A stretch of 64,000 nucleotides of DNA from Leptolinea sp. HRD-7. Lineage in GTDB: Bacteria > Chloroflexota > Anaerolineae > Anaerolineales > Anaerolineaceae. Within the stretch, counting starts at the first letter, position 1. Each line of letters starts with the position of its first letter. Of the stretch, positions 1 through 7,843 are shown in pieces. Made by a program: the position numbers and the translations under genes. Under the pieces are notes generated by a model. The model was not told the origin of the DNA and did not search any database. It saw only the letters and a program-made list of their open reading frames with translations. Where the stretch lies: the NCBI GenBank assembly GCA_024363285.1, contig AP024710.1, positions 1,706,001 to 1,770,000 of the forward strand. The letters are read 5' to 3'.

Positions 1-1
1 A

Positions 2-2062
2 TCACCTGAGATACCCTGGAGTGGCAACGAGGAGATACTACGCGAGAAGATTGCCAGCATTGTCACCGCGCTGCTCGGACTTGTTGGGTTGGCAGATATT
101 GATCCGCTTAAATCCCGTGAGCATATTTTGCTTTCCAATCTTTTGGAAACGGCCTGGAGTACCGGAAAGTCGCTCGAACTGACAGATCTGATCCTGCAGG
201 TACAGAAACCCCCGTTTGACCGGCTTGGAGCTCTTCCGGTGGATGGATTCTTCCCGCCGAAAGATCGCAATGAACTTAGCATGCTGTTGAATAATTTCAT
301 GGCATCCCCCTCGTTTCAGGTCTGGCTGACCGGGCAGACGCTGGATATTCAAAAGATCCTGTACAAAGATGATGGCTCACCGCGCCATTCTATCTTTTAC
401 ATTGCGCACCTGAGCGAAACAGAGCGGATGTTCTTTGTCACTCTGTTATATTCGTCCATTGAATCATGGATGCGTACTCAGCGAGGTACCGGTAGTCTTC
501 GGGCGCTGGTCTATTTTGACGAGATCATGGGTTATCTGCCGCCTGTTTCGAATCCGCCTTCGCGAACAGTCATTTTACGGATGCTGAAGCAGGCTCGCGC
601 GTTTGGCGTGGGGCTGGTGCTGGCCACACAGAACCCGGTTGATCTGGACTATAAAGCCCTATCTAACGCTGGAACCTGGGTTATTGGTCGTCTTCAAACA
701 GAGCAAGATAAGAACCGACTACTTGACGGCCTGACCAGTGCGGCGGGCGGAATTGACCGCGGAGAAATGGATAAGCTGATATCCAGTATTGGAAAACGAA
801 TTTTTCTTGTACAAAATGTCCATGCCAAAAATCCTGTGCTCATCGGAACCCGTTGGTGCCTGAATTACCTGGCTGGCCCGATGACTCGCGCTCAAATACC
901 GGCGGCCAATGCTCTGGCAGGCGTAAAGCCATTTTCTGCTTCCGGACTGGAAAAAGCCGTTGTACAAGACACAGCAGGTGCAGCGGAGAATTCCGTTACT
1001 TCGGCAGTGGCACAACCGGCTGCCGCTTTGCGATCTGCCGGAAATGGCTATACATCCACCCGCCCGGGCACACCACAGGGATTGGACGAAGTGTTTTTCC
1101 CCAATGACCTTTCGTTTACACAGGCTGCTGAACAGGCTCGAGCTACAGGTTCACAGAGTGGTCTGGTTTATCGGCCGGCTTTGCTGGCACAATTGCAGAT
1201 AAATTACCTGTCCCGTTCGTATAACCTGGATACATCGCGTCGAATAGCGGTTCTGGTCGAAGAAGAGATCACCGGCAGACCTGCATGGGAAGATTTGAAC
1301 TTCCCTGAGCAGGATTTAAAAATATTAAAAGCACAGCGAGAACCTGTATCAGCCCTTTATGGAGCTCTTCCAGGCTGGTTGATGGATACCAAACGGTTGG
1401 GCCAACTTCAGAATGACCTCGAAGATTGGGCCTATCGAACCGGTTCTATCAGTATCCTGACCAACAAGTCGCTTAAGCAATTTGCCCCTGTTGGGATGTC
1501 AAAGGATGAATTTATCGCGGTCTGCAAGAAAGCCGCTGAAGATGCGGCAAAAGATGATCTGGATAAGCTTAATAGAACTTTTGAGGCTAAAAATTCCACT
1601 TTGTTGGCAAGAATCAAAAAACAAAAAATTGAAATAGACCAAAAACAAAGCGTGGCCGACGCGAAACGCGCAGACACATTTGTTAAAGGCGCCAGTGTTG
1701 CCGGTAATGTTTTACTGGGATTGTTCGGCGGGAAAAAGAGCGGACTAAGCTCTGCCATTTCCGGCGGGTCGGCGGCTATGAACAAACACAGACAGGCGGA
1801 AGAAGCCAGCGCGCGCCTTGAGCAGGAAAAACAGGAATTGGCAATGCTGGAAGACCAATTGGCACAGCTACAGAAAAGCCTCGACGAGGAACGCGCCGAC
1901 GTTTTAGAAAAATGGCAAAAAATGGCCGAAGATGTAATGGAAATTCCGGTAACGCCGGCGAAGAAAGATATTTACACCGAACTGTTCGGTATTGCCTGGC
2001 TACCGTATTACACCGTCAAAGCTGGCCTGGAAGATCGGTTCATTCCCGCGTTCAAGCGATAG
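2..2062 (+). CDS. HerA/VirB4-like ATPase, 3' part (5' end outside window)
   Basis: The reading frame is open back to base 2, so the TTG at 89 is not a real start and the N-terminus with the Walker A loop lies upstream of the window. The visible part has a Walker B segment (ALVYFDEI, near base 520) and a sensor-like strand (LATQNP) followed by NAGTWVIGRLQTEQD. These are typical of HerA/VirB4/DUF87 ATPases that move DNA or protein as hexameric rings. The C-terminal third is charged and coiled-coil-like (near bases 1540-1930), with a short glycine-rich hydrophobic stretch in the middle. Related proteins of unknown substrate are common in Chloroflexota. A terminator follows immediately, so it ends its transcription unit. 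The family is fairly sure from the motifs; the biological role is not known. Confidence 0.75.
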   Translation, partial: SPEIPWSGNEEILREKIASIVTALLGLVGLADIDPLKSREHILLSNLLETAWSTGKSLELTDLILQVQKPPFDRLGALPVDGFFPPKDRNELSMLLNNFMASPSFQVWLTGQTLDIQKILYKDDGSPRHSIFYIAHLSETERMFFVTLLYSSIESWMRTQRGTGSLRALVYFDEIMGYLPPVSNPPSRTVILRMLKQARAFGVGLVLATQNPVDLDYKALSNAGTWVIGRLQTEQDKNRLLDGLTSAAGGIDRGEMDKLISSIGKRIFLVQNVHAKNPVLIGTRWCLNYLAGPMTRAQIPAANALAGVKPFSASGLEKAVVQDTAGAAENSVTSAVAQPAAALRSAGNGYTSTRPGTPQGLDEVFFPNDLSFTQAAEQARATGSQSGLVYRPALLAQLQINYLSRSYNLDTSRRIAVLVEEEITGRPAWEDLNFPEQDLKILKAQREPVSALYGALPGWLMDTKRLGQLQNDLEDWAYRTGSISILTNKSLKQFAPVGMSKDEFIAVCKKAAEDAAKDDLDKLNRTFEAKNSTLLARIKKQKIEIDQKQSVADAKRADTFVKGASVAGNVLLGLFGGKKSGLSSAISGGSAAMNKHRQAEEASARLEQEKQELAMLEDQLAQLQKSLDEERADVLEKWQKMAEDVMEIPVTPAKKDIYTELFGIAWLPYYTVKAGLEDRFIPAFKR

Positions 2063-2079
2063 ATAAACATTTTGTCGTC

Positions 2080-2117
2080 ATCCCCTGTAGATCCAATGTT
2101 TACAGGGGATTTTTCTT
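2080..2117 (+). terminator. Rho-independent terminator of the ATPase gene
   Basis: A perfect 10-bp stem (2080-2089 with 2101-2110), an 11-base loop and a T-rich tail (TTTTCTTT) begin 18 bases after the stop codon. Confidence 0.9.
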
Positions 2118-2410
2118 TCCGGTTTTTTCAAAGAATGTTTCTTTCTCCAAATCCGTATTTTGATTTGGGGGAAGAACGGGAAGGGGGTTCGCTTCGGGTG
2201 GATGACATTGTTTCTGGCAGACCTTTCCCCCTCCTGGCTCCCCTATTTTCAAACGGCGAAAATGGAGGAGGTGTTTTTTTGCGTATGGTGTTTCTCGAGA
2301 ATTAGAAACTGAGGACGGGATGGGGGTTCTTTTGCCAGGTTGAATGCTATTGATAAAAAAGACCCTCACCCAACCTCTCCCCGAAGGGGAGAGGCTTAGA
2401 TTTCACCCGA
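2118..2410. other. Intergenic stretch without a gene
   Basis: No coding frame with family resemblance is visible between the two terminators. The stretch is rich in pyrimidine runs and contains the short hairpin repeat listed separately. Confidence 0.6.
2361..2397. repeat. Small dispersed-type hairpin repeat
   Basis: CCTCTCCCC (2374-2382) and GGGGAGAGG (2386-2394) form a 9-bp stem with a GAA loop, preceded by CCCTCACCCAA. Elements of this type occur between genes in many bacterial genomes. Only this one copy was noticed here, so calling it a repeat rests on general knowledge. Confidence 0.5.
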
Positions 2411-2444
2411 AAATAAAAAAAGCCGTTCTAATTGAAGAACGGCT
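2411..2444 (-). terminator. Terminator of the dnaX-ybaB-recR operon
   Basis: Read on the minus strand, AGCCGTTCT (2444-2436) pairs with AGAACGGCT (2429-2421) over a 6-base loop and is followed by a run of T. It lies 20 bases after the recR stop. Confidence 0.9.
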
Positions 2445-2464
2445 CTTAATAGTCTGATCACCAA

Positions 2465-3070
2465 TTACATATCCTGACGGCCCGCGAGAGCCCGCAACAA
2501 TGTGGACTGATCGGCGTATTCCAGGTCGCCTCCTGCCGGCAATCCGCGCGCCAGGCGGGTGATACGAATGCCCAACGGAGCCAGTTGCTGTTTGAGGAAC
2601 AAGGCTGTAGCGTCACCTTCCATGCTCGGATTGGTGGCCAGAATGATCTCGGTCACAGTTTCGGTACGCAACCGTTCGAGTAGTTCACGGATGCGTAGAT
2701 GTTCCGGGCCGATTCCCTCAATGGGTGAAAGCACGCCATGAAGCACATGATAACGTCCGTTGAACGCGGCTGTCGATTCAATGGCAATTACGTCCAATGG
2801 TTCTTCTACCACGCAAATTGCCCCGGTGGCGCGTTTGGGATTGGCGCAGACATCACATACTTCCTGGGTGGAAGCTGTAATGTTGTAGCAGACCTTGCAG
2901 AACGCGGTGGCACTTTTTAATGCCTGAAGCGCTTCTGCCAGTTGCCGTGACACTTCTTCTGGCGAGCGCAGTAAAAAGAAAGTCAATCGTGAAGCCGTTT
3001 TTGGACCAATTCCCGGCAGGCGTTCAAAGGCTGATGTCAGGTTGGTCACCGGTGTGGGCAGGATTGGCAT
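2465..3070 (-). CDS. recR: Recombination mediator protein RecR
   Basis: RecR works with RecF/RecO to load RecA on gapped DNA. The 201-residue length is standard. The N-terminal helix-hairpin-helix (LPGIGPKTASRLTFF, residues 18-32) is followed by a four-cysteine zinc finger (Cys58, 61, 72, 75). Next come the Toprim domain with the acidic VVEE segment and NPSMEGDATA, and the C-terminal GLPAGGDLEYAD motif. It is the last gene of the dnaX-ybaB-recR set, the arrangement found in many bacteria, starting 3 bases after the ybaB stop, and it is followed by a terminator. Identification is secure. Confidence 0.97.
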   Translation of the reverse strand: MPILPTPVTNLTSAFERLPGIGPKTASRLTFFLLRSPEEVSRQLAEALQALKSATAFCKVCYNITASTQEVCDVCANPKRATGAICVVEEPLDVIAIESTAAFNGRYHVLHGVLSPIEGIGPEHLRIRELLERLRTETVTEIILATNPSMEGDATALFLKQQLAPLGIRITRLARGLPAGGDLEYADQSTLLRALAGRQDM

Positions 3071-3073
3071 AGA

Positions 3074-3421
3074 TTAGAAGGGAAGTCCGCTGGCGAGCGG
3101 TCCCATTTCCTGACTGGCCAGGTCGCGGGATTTGTCCAGCGCCTGATTGACGGCACTTAAGATCAGGTCTTGCAGCATTTCCGCGTCAGCGTCTTTTAGC
3201 ATATCAGGGTCAATGGTTACTGATTTGCAGCGCTGGTCCCCGGTCATTACCACTTGAACGGTGCCTCCGCCCACGCTGGATGTAACGGTCATTTCCGTCA
3301 GGCGGCTCTGGGCGGCTTCCATCTGTTCCTGTAATTTCTTGAATTGTGACATCATTCCGCCACCAATTCCACCACCCATACCACCGGGCATTCCCATGCC
3401 TCGATTAAATCCCTTTGCCAT
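3074..3421 (-). CDS. ybaB: YbaB/EbfC family nucleoid-associated protein
   Basis: This small dimeric DNA-binding protein is thought to shape the nucleoid and is almost always encoded between dnaX and recR, as here. The 115-residue sequence starts with a glycine/methionine-rich segment (GMGMPGGMGGGIGGGMM) that is longer than in most homologues. The conserved core follows: FKKLQEQMEAAQ, a GGG-containing strand and DPDMLKDADAEMLQDLI. The start ATG has a good ribosome binding site (GGAGATAACC). The role in recombination or chromatin is inferred from family and neighbours. Confidence 0.93.
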   Translation of the reverse strand: MAKGFNRGMGMPGGMGGGIGGGMMSQFKKLQEQMEAAQSRLTEMTVTSSVGGGTVQVVMTGDQRCKSVTIDPDMLKDADAEMLQDLILSAVNQALDKSRDLASQEMGPLASGLPF

Positions 3422-3438
3422 GGTTATCTCCTTGTCAC

Positions 3439-5127
3439 TTATTGCTTTTTAATCTGTCCGCCGAGGTTTATAGCTGTGTTGACCAGACCTTCGCGGGGTA
3501 TTTCTGTGTTTCCGGGCGCGCTTGTTTTCGCGCTGCCCACATTACAGACAATCTGCAGGTTGGCTTTGGTCACATGGTAGATGGCACGGCGGGTCATCTC
3601 CATGTTGTCGTCCATTTCCATTTTTTGCTTCACAATATCGCTGGCAAAGCTGAGGATCAGCCTGTCGCCTTCGATGCTGATATTGCGGACTGAATTCAAC
3701 AGAGCTTCCGTCTGGGCTTTTGCTTTTTTTACGGTCATCCGAATCTGCGGCCAGGCTTTTCTCAATTCATCCATCGTTATCGTACCGGAAACCGGAACCG
3801 CCGCAGGGTTTTGGCTGGCGGCCTCAGGAGAAATGGAATTCGCGCGCGCCACCTGTACCGCCGGTTCTGAAAGGACCTGTTTGACAGGCTCCTTTACAGG
3901 CGCGGCAGAATACTCTGCCGCGTTGGGTGTTTCCTGCGAGCTTTCGGCATGGCGTGATGGCGGATGCGATGGTGCCTGGAAACTGGGCATCTTCATATCC
4001 CGCAGGTTTACTTCCGGAGCAGCCTGTGCAGGCTCAATTACAGGCGGATGCGCGGCTTCGATAGCCGATATCACCGCCAGTTCAAGGTGCAGGCCGGGAT
4101 TCCAGGTGGAACGAGCCTCTCCCGCGGCTGTATTGAACAACTTGATCGTTTCCACCAGGCGAGGCGTCGAAAATTTTTCCGCCTGCCGCACCATAATGTC
4201 TCGATTTTCAATGGTAGCTTCCACCGCGTCTTTATTGCCCACTCGCACTTGCAGCAGATTGCGCAGGTAGTCTACCATCTGCCTCGCCAGTTGACGGGCG
4301 TCGCTGCCGGAATCGAGCGCGTTGTGGATAACCTGCAGGCCGGCTGCCGGATCTTCGGCAATAAGGGTATCCACAAGGTCAACTACAGCCTGTAATGCCG
4401 CGGTACCCAGTACAGTCTGTGCCAGAGCAAGAGTCACAGGTTCGCCGGTGGATGCGAGCTGATCCAGCAATGAGATGGCGTCGCGCATGCTTCCGGTTGA
4501 CTGTCGGGCGATGAGCGTAAGGGCATCATCATCGGCATCAATCTTCTCATTGTCAGAAAGCTGGCGCAGGCACGCGGCAATTTCAGCTACCGGGATACGC
4601 CGAAATTCATGCCGTTGGCAGCGTGACAGAACGGTCGCTGGAATTTTGTGGATTTCGGTCGTGGCCAGGATGAAAATGGCATGCGGCGGCGGTTCTTCCA
4701 GTGTTTTCAACAGCGCGTTGAATGCGGCTGTTGAGAGCATGTGAACTTCATCGATGATGTATATCTTGAACCTACCCTGGGAGGGCGCGAAATTGATCTT
4801 ATCACGCAGGTCGCGCATATCGTCAACGCTGGTGTTAGAGGCCGCGTCAATTTCGATCAAATCAAGCATGCGGTTCTCGTTGACCGCGCGGCAATTGTCA
4901 CATTCGTCACATGGCCTGCGTGTTGGATCTTCAGACAGGCAATTGACAGCTTTAGCCAGCAGACGGGCTGTAGTTGTTTTGCCTGTCCCTCGGGGTCCGG
5001 AGAACAGGTAAGCATGCCCCACTCGGTCGCCGCGGATGGCGTTTTGCAGTGTTTTGACTACGTGTTCCTGACCAATGACCTGATCCCACAAACGGGGGCG
5101 CCATTTTCGGTAAAGTGCCTGAGACAT
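3439..5127 (-). CDS. dnaX: DNA polymerase III subunit gamma/tau
   Basis: This is the clamp-loader ATPase of the replicative polymerase. The start is taken as the ATG at 5127 (MSQALYRKWRP, the usual family N-terminus) because GGTGA lies 6 bases upstream; a GTG three codons earlier is open. The Walker A motif is GPRGTGKTT (about residues 44-52), followed by the zinc module Cys63/73/76/79, the Walker B motif IYIIDEVHML and the SRC sensor. After the clamp-loader lid and collar comes a variable Ala/Pro-rich linker and a C-terminal tau-like domain. A run of seven A in a slippery context near residue 468 could give a second product. Gene order dnaX-ybaB-recR supports the call. Confidence 0.97.
   Translation of the reverse strand: MSQALYRKWRPRLWDQVIGQEHVVKTLQNAIRGDRVGHAYLFSGPRGTGKTTTARLLAKAVNCLSEDPTRRPCDECDNCRAVNENRMLDLIEIDAASNTSVDDMRDLRDKINFAPSQGRFKIYIIDEVHMLSTAAFNALLKTLEEPPPHAIFILATTEIHKIPATVLSRCQRHEFRRIPVAEIAACLRQLSDNEKIDADDDALTLIARQSTGSMRDAISLLDQLASTGEPVTLALAQTVLGTAALQAVVDLVDTLIAEDPAAGLQVIHNALDSGSDARQLARQMVDYLRNLLQVRVGNKDAVEATIENRDIMVRQAEKFSTPRLVETIKLFNTAAGEARSTWNPGLHLELAVISAIEAAHPPVIEPAQAAPEVNLRDMKMPSFQAPSHPPSRHAESSQETPNAAEYSAAPVKEPVKQVLSEPAVQVARANSISPEAASQNPAAVPVSGTITMDELRKAWPQIRMTVKKAKAQTEALLNSVRNISIEGDRLILSFASDIVKQKMEMDDNMEMTRRAIYHVTKANLQIVCNVGSAKTSAPGNTEIPREGLVNTAINLGGQIKKQ
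3724..3730 (-). promoter_or_regulatory. Candidate slippery A7 run in dnaX
   Basis: On the coding strand the run reads GTA AAA AAA GCA, a perfect A-AAA-AAA heptamer in the zero frame. Loss of one A (or a +1 shift) reaches a TGA eight codons later. dnaX genes in Escherichia coli (ribosomal) and Thermus (transcriptional) make gamma through slippage on A runs. A function here is inferred only. Confidence 0.35.
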
Positions 5128-5177
5128 AATTTTCACCAGACGCGCTGAAAGATTGCCTGTGTTTCAGCCGCGGTTTG

Positions 5178-5540
5178 TTATTCTTTAGGTAGTTGAATGG
5201 GCATCAACCGCAGAGAATCCACAGGGACGCGCAAATTGTAACCGGAAATCCTTCGGTTCAACTGACGGATTGCCTCGACCTTTTCATCTGTCAGAATAGT
5301 CCCTCTGCGTATGAGTTCCATGAAGGTGGCAATTTCCTGTTGAAGTTGCCGGCGGTCTTCCAGCCAGACAGGTAGAAAGCGGTTGGCTTTTAAAATATGG
5401 TTGGCCATAAAGGAATCGCTGCCGGCTGCCTGAGGGTCATCGAGGTGGATCGGTTTACCCTTGCCTTCCAGATTGTCAAAGATTCCTTCCGACTGGGCTG
5501 TTTTAATTTTATTTTCCGCGATCAAATGAAGAGCGTCCAT
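5178..5540 (-). CDS. DUF1992 (DnaJ homologue subfamily C member 28-like) protein
   Basis: The 120-residue protein has the DUF1992 signature: an N-terminal helix with AENKIKTAQSEGIFDNLEGKGKP, then the DDP segment, and a helical remainder ending near RVPVDS. The family is found alone in bacteria and next to DnaJ-related regions in eukaryotes; its molecular function is not known. The ATG lies 2 bases after the stop of the lamin-tail gene and the gene precedes dnaX by about 50 bases, so it is probably co-transcribed with both. An AGGA lies 10 bases upstream of the start. Confidence 0.85.
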   Translation of the reverse strand: MDALHLIAENKIKTAQSEGIFDNLEGKGKPIHLDDPQAAGSDSFMANHILKANRFLPVWLEDRRQLQQEIATFMELIRRGTILTDEKVEAIRQLNRRISGYNLRVPVDSLRLMPIQLPKE

Positions 5541-5542
5541 AT

Positions 5543-6109
5543 TTATGGGATCCTGTAAGTTGCCTGGGCAGTTCCGTTTTGATCTAGTAAAGTGACCAGT
5601 TCGCCGGATTTCCAGACCGGTTCTTTGATACCCCAGTGCAATTCTATGACCGTATTGGTCCCCGGTTTGGTATACAGTTTGATGGCTCCATCTTTATTCA
5701 ACATCAATTGTGGAAAGACATATCGGTGGTTGTCTTCATCTTCTAATTTCCAACCGGTCAGCCATAGCTCTCCGCTTCCGGTATGTTTGAGAAGTATAAC
5801 TTCTGTGTTCAGGTCACCCACACCAAAGACATTTTCTATCTGCATTGAGCCGGTTACCGGGGCGCTGGTCTGTGCCGATGCTGTAGCTGGTACAGGAGTG
5901 GGATCGGATGGCGCCGATGTTGGTAGGGAGGCAGACTGAATTTCCGCTTCCCGGGTTTTCTGGGCAGCCAATTGTGCCACAGGTTGGACGACCGGTTGGA
6001 TGGATGGTTTATGCGTCCGGTCCCAGATGGAGATGACAGTCAACGTCGTGACGGCTGACACGACGGCATTGAGAAACAGGTAAAATAATAGTCGCTTCCA
6101 GGGGTTCAT
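5543..6109 (-). CDS. Membrane-anchored lamin-tail domain protein
   Basis: The 188-residue protein starts with one membrane helix (about residues 5-28). A Pro/Thr/Ala/Ser-rich linker of about 55 residues follows, then a C-terminal lamin-tail (LTD) beta-sandwich. Its signature is visible as VILLKHTGSGELWLTGWKLED, then YVFP, then TNTVIELHWG and PVWKSGELVTLLDQNG. In bacteria such domains sit on secreted or surface proteins, so the domain is probably outside the membrane. The ATG at 6109 is preferred; a GTG eight codons upstream (6133) is open. It heads a minus-strand group leading into DUF1992 and dnaX, and it diverges from the YacP-like gene. Confidence 0.75.
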   Translation of the reverse strand: MNPWKRLLFYLFLNAVVSAVTTLTVISIWDRTHKPSIQPVVQPVAQLAAQKTREAEIQSASLPTSAPSDPTPVPATASAQTSAPVTGSMQIENVFGVGDLNTEVILLKHTGSGELWLTGWKLEDEDNHRYVFPQLMLNKDGAIKLYTKPGTNTVIELHWGIKEPVWKSGELVTLLDQNGTAQATYRIP

Positions 6110-6144
6110 GTTGTACAGGTGAAATAATAGCACAATTTTGGCGA

Positions 6145-6150
6145 TACAAT
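6145..6150 (+). promoter_or_regulatory. -10 box of a leaderless promoter (YacP-like gene)
   Basis: TACAAT ends 7 bases before the ATG at 6158, and no Shine-Dalgarno sequence is present. Transcription would begin at or next to the start codon. Confidence 0.6.
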
Positions 6151-6157
6151 AGCCAGC

Positions 6158-6628
6158 ATGTTGTACTTAATTGATGGACATAACCTCATTCCTTTTGTGC
6201 GAGGATTAAGCCTCAAGCAAATGGATGATGAGATGCGCTTATTAGATCTATTACAGGGATTTGCCAGGGATAAACGGGCGCAGGTAGAGGTTTTTTTCGA
6301 CGGCGCAGCTCCTGGTTGGGCTGGTACACGAAAATTTGGCAGCATAATCGCGCATTTCGTGGTGCGCGGCCGTACCGCTGATGATGCCATCCGCCGACGG
6401 TTGGAACGGTTACCCCAGGGCAGCGGGGTAGCTGTTGTCAGCGCGGACAGGCAGGTACAGGCCGAGGCACGCAGTCACCGGGCTGAAGTGATCCCCAGTG
6501 GTGTTTTCGCCCAGAACTTGACCGTCCAAAAACCAGAGCCTCAAAAAAAGAAAAAAGCCTCAGATGTCGGCTTGAGTGACGAAGAGATCCAAGAATGGCT
6601 GGACCTCTTCGGAGATGATAAAAACTGA
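6158..6628 (+). CDS. YacP-like NYN domain ribonuclease
   Basis: The 156-residue protein matches the YacP/Rae1-type NYN (PIN-like) nuclease family. It opens with LYLIDGHNLIP, carrying the first acidic residue and Asn of the active site. FFDGAAPGW and VVSADRQVQAEAR carry the further conserved acidic and basic residues. Family members cleave RNA, in Bacillus in a ribosome-dependent way. The C-terminus has a lysine-rich stretch (PQKKKKASD) and an acidic tail. The gene stands alone between divergent and convergent neighbours and appears to have a leaderless promoter. The family call is good; the RNA target is unknown. Confidence 0.85.
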   Translation: MLYLIDGHNLIPFVRGLSLKQMDDEMRLLDLLQGFARDKRAQVEVFFDGAAPGWAGTRKFGSIIAHFVVRGRTADDAIRRRLERLPQGSGVAVVSADRQVQAEARSHRAEVIPSGVFAQNLTVQKPEPQKKKKASDVGLSDEEIQEWLDLFGDDKN

Positions 6629-6789
6629 ATTTACAGATAATTTATTCGATTTTGATATATACGGTGTGTATTATCTAATAGGCGTGGATTACCGGTTAAC
6701 AAGAGAACACGCTCCACCATATTGTTCGGTCTTTCCTCCCGGAGATCGAACAGATTTAATTACTGGTTTATATATGGTGGAACTCTTAG

Positions 6790-6833
6790 AAATAGCTGAA
6801 GAAGTATGCGTGCGCATGCTTCTTCAGCTATTT
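6790..6833. terminator. Near-perfect 44-bp palindrome between convergent genes
   Basis: Arms 6790-6810 and 6813-6833 pair over 21 positions (one G-T) around a 2-base centre. It lies 7 bases beyond the DUF84 stop and 160 bases after the YacP-like stop. It probably acts as a bidirectional terminator, but no strong T run follows on either side. Confidence 0.55.
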
Positions 6834-6839
6834 AAAGAC

Positions 6840-7376
6840 TCATTTTACGGGGAAAAGTTGTGGATTAATAAACGGGATCAAGGCAAGAAGGACCGCGTGC
6901 CGGTAAAGCTCTTCCCGATCGACCTTGTCGGCAGTCAGAATACCCACCGCGCCATTCATTTGTTTGGAATTCTGGCGTCCGAAGAACTGGTCATCTGCTT
7001 CTCCCAGTTCAACCCCTCGATTAACGAGGTCTGCCACACCGGGCGGCAAAAAAAATGAGGCGGACCGGCTCCAACCTGTTTGTTGCCGGTTGGCAATGAC
7101 GATCCAGGCAAATGCAGAAAGTTGTCCATCAACGGTGGACACGCCTCCCTCGATCGCTGACCAGTAGTCGGCTTCAGGGTGCAATAACCGGGCGGCATTC
7201 AGGCGGTTGACCGCCCCCAACCGGGTTTCTTCGTCGCCTACCGGTTGGTCGCTAACACCGGAAGAAACATCAACAGGTGTAATAAAGAAGCTCTCCCCGG
7301 GGAAGAGCTCCTGAAAACCATGTAATATCGCCTGTTTCTTAACAGGATTTTTGGAAGCGATGATAATTTCTGTCAT
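6840..7376 (-). CDS. DUF84 inosine/xanthosine triphosphatase
   Basis: The 178-residue protein resembles YjjX/DUF84 enzymes, which hydrolyse non-canonical ITP and XTP to keep them out of nucleic acids. Visible family features are the N-terminal IIIASKNPVKKQA, the acidic VSDQPVGDEETRLGA, AIEGGV, and NRGVELGEADDQFF followed by GAVGILTADKVDRE. The start is set at the ATG at 7376 because homologues begin with this segment and a TATAAT lies 6 bases upstream. The longer open frame reaches 7472 but has no family resemblance there. The upstream minus-strand gene ends 16 bases before this start, so the promoter lies against its 3' end. Confidence 0.88.
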   Translation of the reverse strand: MTEIIIASKNPVKKQAILHGFQELFPGESFFITPVDVSSGVSDQPVGDEETRLGAVNRLNAARLLHPEADYWSAIEGGVSTVDGQLSAFAWIVIANRQQTGWSRSASFFLPPGVADLVNRGVELGEADDQFFGRQNSKQMNGAVGILTADKVDREELYRHAVLLALIPFINPQLFPVK

Positions 7377-7382
7377 GCCGTA

Positions 7383-7388
7383 ATTATA
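7383..7388 (-). promoter_or_regulatory. -10 box of a leaderless promoter (DUF84 gene)
   Basis: On the minus strand TATAAT is followed by exactly 6 bases and then ATG (7376); no ribosome binding site lies between. Confidence 0.6.
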
Positions 7389-7392
7389 CGCG

Positions 7393-7755
7393 CTAGACGA
7401 TATCATCCTCCATAGCCAGCAACATATCTGATACGGGTGTTTCTGCCATGTCCGAACCCAGATCAGGTTCACGGGCGCTCATGAGTATGTTGTAAAGTCC
7501 TTGTTGGGGTTCCACACCTATGGAGCGGAAAATTTCAGCCGCTCCGCACTTAAGGTTTTCATCCTGAATTACCCGGGTGTTTCGTTTCACGTGCCAGCAT
7601 GTCACGATCTTCCAGTTACATGGATTGTCAACCGACTGGATCAATATTGTTTCGCGAATCTGGGGGGGGATAATTTCCGTGGCACGTCGAAATGCAATTT
7701 TGAGTTCTTCCCATTTCGCAGGCGGTACGTTGGCTTCCAATACGGACATGACCAT
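7393..7755 (-). CDS. Hypothetical protein, 120 residues
   Basis: I do not recognise the family with confidence. The start at 7755 is fixed by AGGAGG 6 bases upstream; the open frame extends 14 codons further but lacks such a site. The protein is compact and soluble, with a short N-terminal strand and helix (VLEANVPPAKWEELKIAFRRA). It then has strand-rich sequence around LIQSVDNPCNWKIVTCW and a helical end with an acidic tail. The pattern recalls dimeric alpha/beta-barrel monooxygenase-like folds, but no catalytic residues can be assigned. It is transcribed toward the DUF84 gene. Confidence 0.6.
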   Translation of the reverse strand: MVMSVLEANVPPAKWEELKIAFRRATEIIPPQIRETILIQSVDNPCNWKIVTCWHVKRNTRVIQDENLKCGAAEIFRSIGVEPQQGLYNILMSAREPDLGSDMAETPVSDMLLAMEDDIV

Positions 7756-7843
7756 ATTTTGCCTCCTGTTCAAATGGTAGTTAAAAGAGTACACCAATAG
7801 TACAGGTTTAAATGGTGATAATCAACCGTTGAAATTGTTAGGT

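Noticed and set aside
89..91. TTG at 89 as start of the first gene
   Set aside because: The frame stays open and protein-like to the window edge, so the start is outside.
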